Shown here: piece after piece, positions 63,021-64,000 of the stretch
Position numbering within the stretch: the stretch's first letter is position 1
Layout: each line of letters opens with the position of its first letter
NCBI GenBank assembly: GCA_965220315.1
Contig: CBDCPP010000001.1
Coordinates: 1,302,001-1,366,000 of the forward strand
Origin: JAPOXK01 sp965220315
Lineage (GTDB): Bacteria > Chloroflexota > Dehalococcoidia > Bin125
Direction of reading: 5' to 3'
DNA length: 64,000 nucleotides
Notes under the pieces: generated by a model
The model's input: only the letters and a program-made list of their open reading frames with translations
Database searches by the model: none
What the model was told of the DNA's origin: nothing
Program-made: the position numbers and the translations under genes

Positions 63021-63695
63021 ATGGCGCGCACGCTTCTCGAAGAAGGCATCGCCAGGCTCCACGACGATGTCCGTCTCCTCTACTCTCGTGCTGACAAAGC
63101 CATCACCGACTCGATGGACGCATTGCAGCGCCGCGACCTCGCTCTCGCCAAGGCGGTCGTTGAAGGTGACGCCGAAATCAATGCCGAGCGATATGCCATT
63201 GAGGAAAGATGCCTCGACATCATGGCCCGCCAGGCGCCCGTCGCCTCCGACCTGCGCGAGATGGTCTCCGTCCTTTCCATCGTCACTGAACTCGAACGCA
63301 TCGCGGATCACGCCGACGGCATAGCCCGTATCGCCTTGTTCCTTCAAGACAACCCCATCGCTAGCGATGAACCAGCCCTCTGGGAGATGAAAGACAAGGC
63401 CCAAGGCATGCTCCGCCTCGCCATCGCAGCTTTCATCGATAAAGACGAAGAGCGCGCTCGCGTCACCTGCGATCTCGACGATGAAGTCGATGAACTCTAC
63501 ACCGCCGTCAACCAGCGCCTTGTGCGACGGCTGGCCGGTGTTCCCCACGACGCCAGCGAGTTCGACGCCGTCACCCACGTGATCTGGTGTTCCCATAACC
63601 TCGAGCGCATCGCCGATCGCGCCACCAACATCTGCGAACGCGCCATCTTCCTCGTCACGGGTCAGCTCACCGAGATCAACGTCTCTACCTACTAG
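63021..63695 (+). CDS. phoU: Phosphate signalling protein PhoU
   Basis: A 224-residue all-helical protein with two PhoU repeats. Each has the metal-binding pattern E/DxxxD: ITDSMDALQRRDLALAKAVVEGDAEINA in the first and VIWCSHNLERIADRATNICE in the second, in outline. It links the Pst transporter to PhoR and keeps the kinase quiet when phosphate is plentiful. ATG 63021 has GGAAGGAG upstream. It is the last gene of the pst operon. Confidence 0.92.
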   Translation: MARTLLEEGIARLHDDVRLLYSRADKAITDSMDALQRRDLALAKAVVEGDAEINAERYAIEERCLDIMARQAPVASDLREMVSVLSIVTELERIADHADGIARIALFLQDNPIASDEPALWEMKDKAQGMLRLAIAAFIDKDEERARVTCDLDDEVDELYTAVNQRLVRRLAGVPHDASEFDAVTHVIWCSHNLERIADRATNICERAIFLVTGQLTEINVSTY

Positions 63696-63750
63696 CTCCT
63701 GCCCAGTAGACCACTAGGCGCGGCACGCCCGCGCCGCGGACAATAGCCTG

Positions 63751-64000
63751 ATGGAGATCCTTGTCGTCGGCGCAATCCGCGTCCTCGGCTCGCTCCCAGT
63801 CCTGCGCTGGGCTTTTGTTGGCGGCCTCATCGCCGTCTTCATCGATCTGAGCGACCTGCTCTGGATGAACCTGCTCGATTTGGGTGGCCTCGGCGACTAT
63901 CAGCGCTTCGACAAGTACAGCGACCAGGTCTATCTGCTGGCCTTCCTTCTCGTCGCCTGGCGCTGGCAGAGCCCCGCCAAAGAGATCGCTCTCGCTCTCT
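63751..64000 (+). CDS. Membrane protein of unknown function, cut by the window end
   Basis: The first 83 codons of a gene that continues past the right edge. ATG 63751 has no clear ribosome-binding site in the bases just upstream. Hydrophobic segments LPVLRWAFVGGLIAVFIDL and VYLLAFLLVAWRWQ mark two membrane spans. No family can be assigned from this part. It lies 55 bases after phoU. Confidence 0.6.
   Translation, partial: MEILVVGAIRVLGSLPVLRWAFVGGLIAVFIDLSDLLWMNLLDLGGLGDYQRFDKYSDQVYLLAFLLVAWRWQSPAKEIALAL

Noticed and set aside
1..64000. CRISPR arrays
   Set aside because: No regularly spaced short repeats were seen in any gap.

Overview
The window is 64 kb of bacterial chromosome with high G+C. 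A Chloroflexota-type organism, perhaps Dehalococcoidia/SAR202-like, is the best guess. This is inferred from the gene mix: F420/FMN luciferase-family oxidoreductases, a radical SAM protein with a CUAEP tail, a HemQ-like protein, DinB-family proteins, an imuB-dnaE2 cassette with a Gram-positive-type LexA box, and direct-repeat Pho boxes. No rRNA or other taxonomic marker is present, so this stays inference.

There are two regimes. Positions 1 to about 36,000 are accessory: a decayed defence island ending at a tRNA-Met(CAT), where a large serine recombinase gene runs into the tRNA gene. From left to right it holds: a two-component kinase cut off at about 2290 and split from its response regulator by a frameshift; a cadherin/PPC-repeat surface protein that starts at the same breakpoint and has an internal TGA; a DUF262/DUF1524 (GmrSD-like) restriction protein; an HD domain-Hsp90-type ATPase; a secreted HNH-Excalibur nuclease gene with two in-frame TAG codons; a KAP-NTPase remnant; an SOS-controlled imuB-dnaE2 mutasome; a complete type I restriction-modification operon (hsdM-hsdS-hsdR); a ScoMcrA-like restriction protein; a two-gene unit of a MORC-like GHKL ATPase fused to a PD-(D/E)XK-like domain followed by a Vsr endonuclease-C5 cytosine methyltransferase fusion; a broken hsdR 3' end; a hairpin repeat element; and the recombinase. 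The Hsp90-type and MORC/Vsr-DCM genes are visibly poorer in G+C (about half by eye) than their neighbours (about two thirds), which fits separate acquisition.

Positions 36,000 to 64,000 look like intact, compact core genome with no disrupted frames: DUF192 lipoprotein, GlpD, CopA copper pump, an ATP-grasp enzyme, a B12-binding radical SAM protein whose C-terminal TGA is very probably selenocysteine (Cys-Sec-Ala-Glu-Pro tail with a hairpin directly after the UGA), an Nfu iron-sulfur carrier, cupin, cupredoxin lipoprotein, a sulfite-oxidase-fold membrane protein, an acyltransferase-SGNH protein, a run of small catabolic and redox genes (monooxygenase-fold protein, two LLM flavin enzymes, VOC, two DinB, FAH, alpha/beta hydrolase, aldo/keto reductase, HemQ-like), a tRNA-Gly(TCC), and finally phoB-phoR followed by pstC-pstA-pstB-phoU. 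Matching TTAACC-N5-TTAACC direct repeats precede both phoB and pstC and suggest a self-controlled phosphate regulon; pstS is not in the window.

The strongest candidates for new biology are the MORC-nuclease plus Vsr-DCM fusion pair and the selenocysteine-tailed radical SAM protein.
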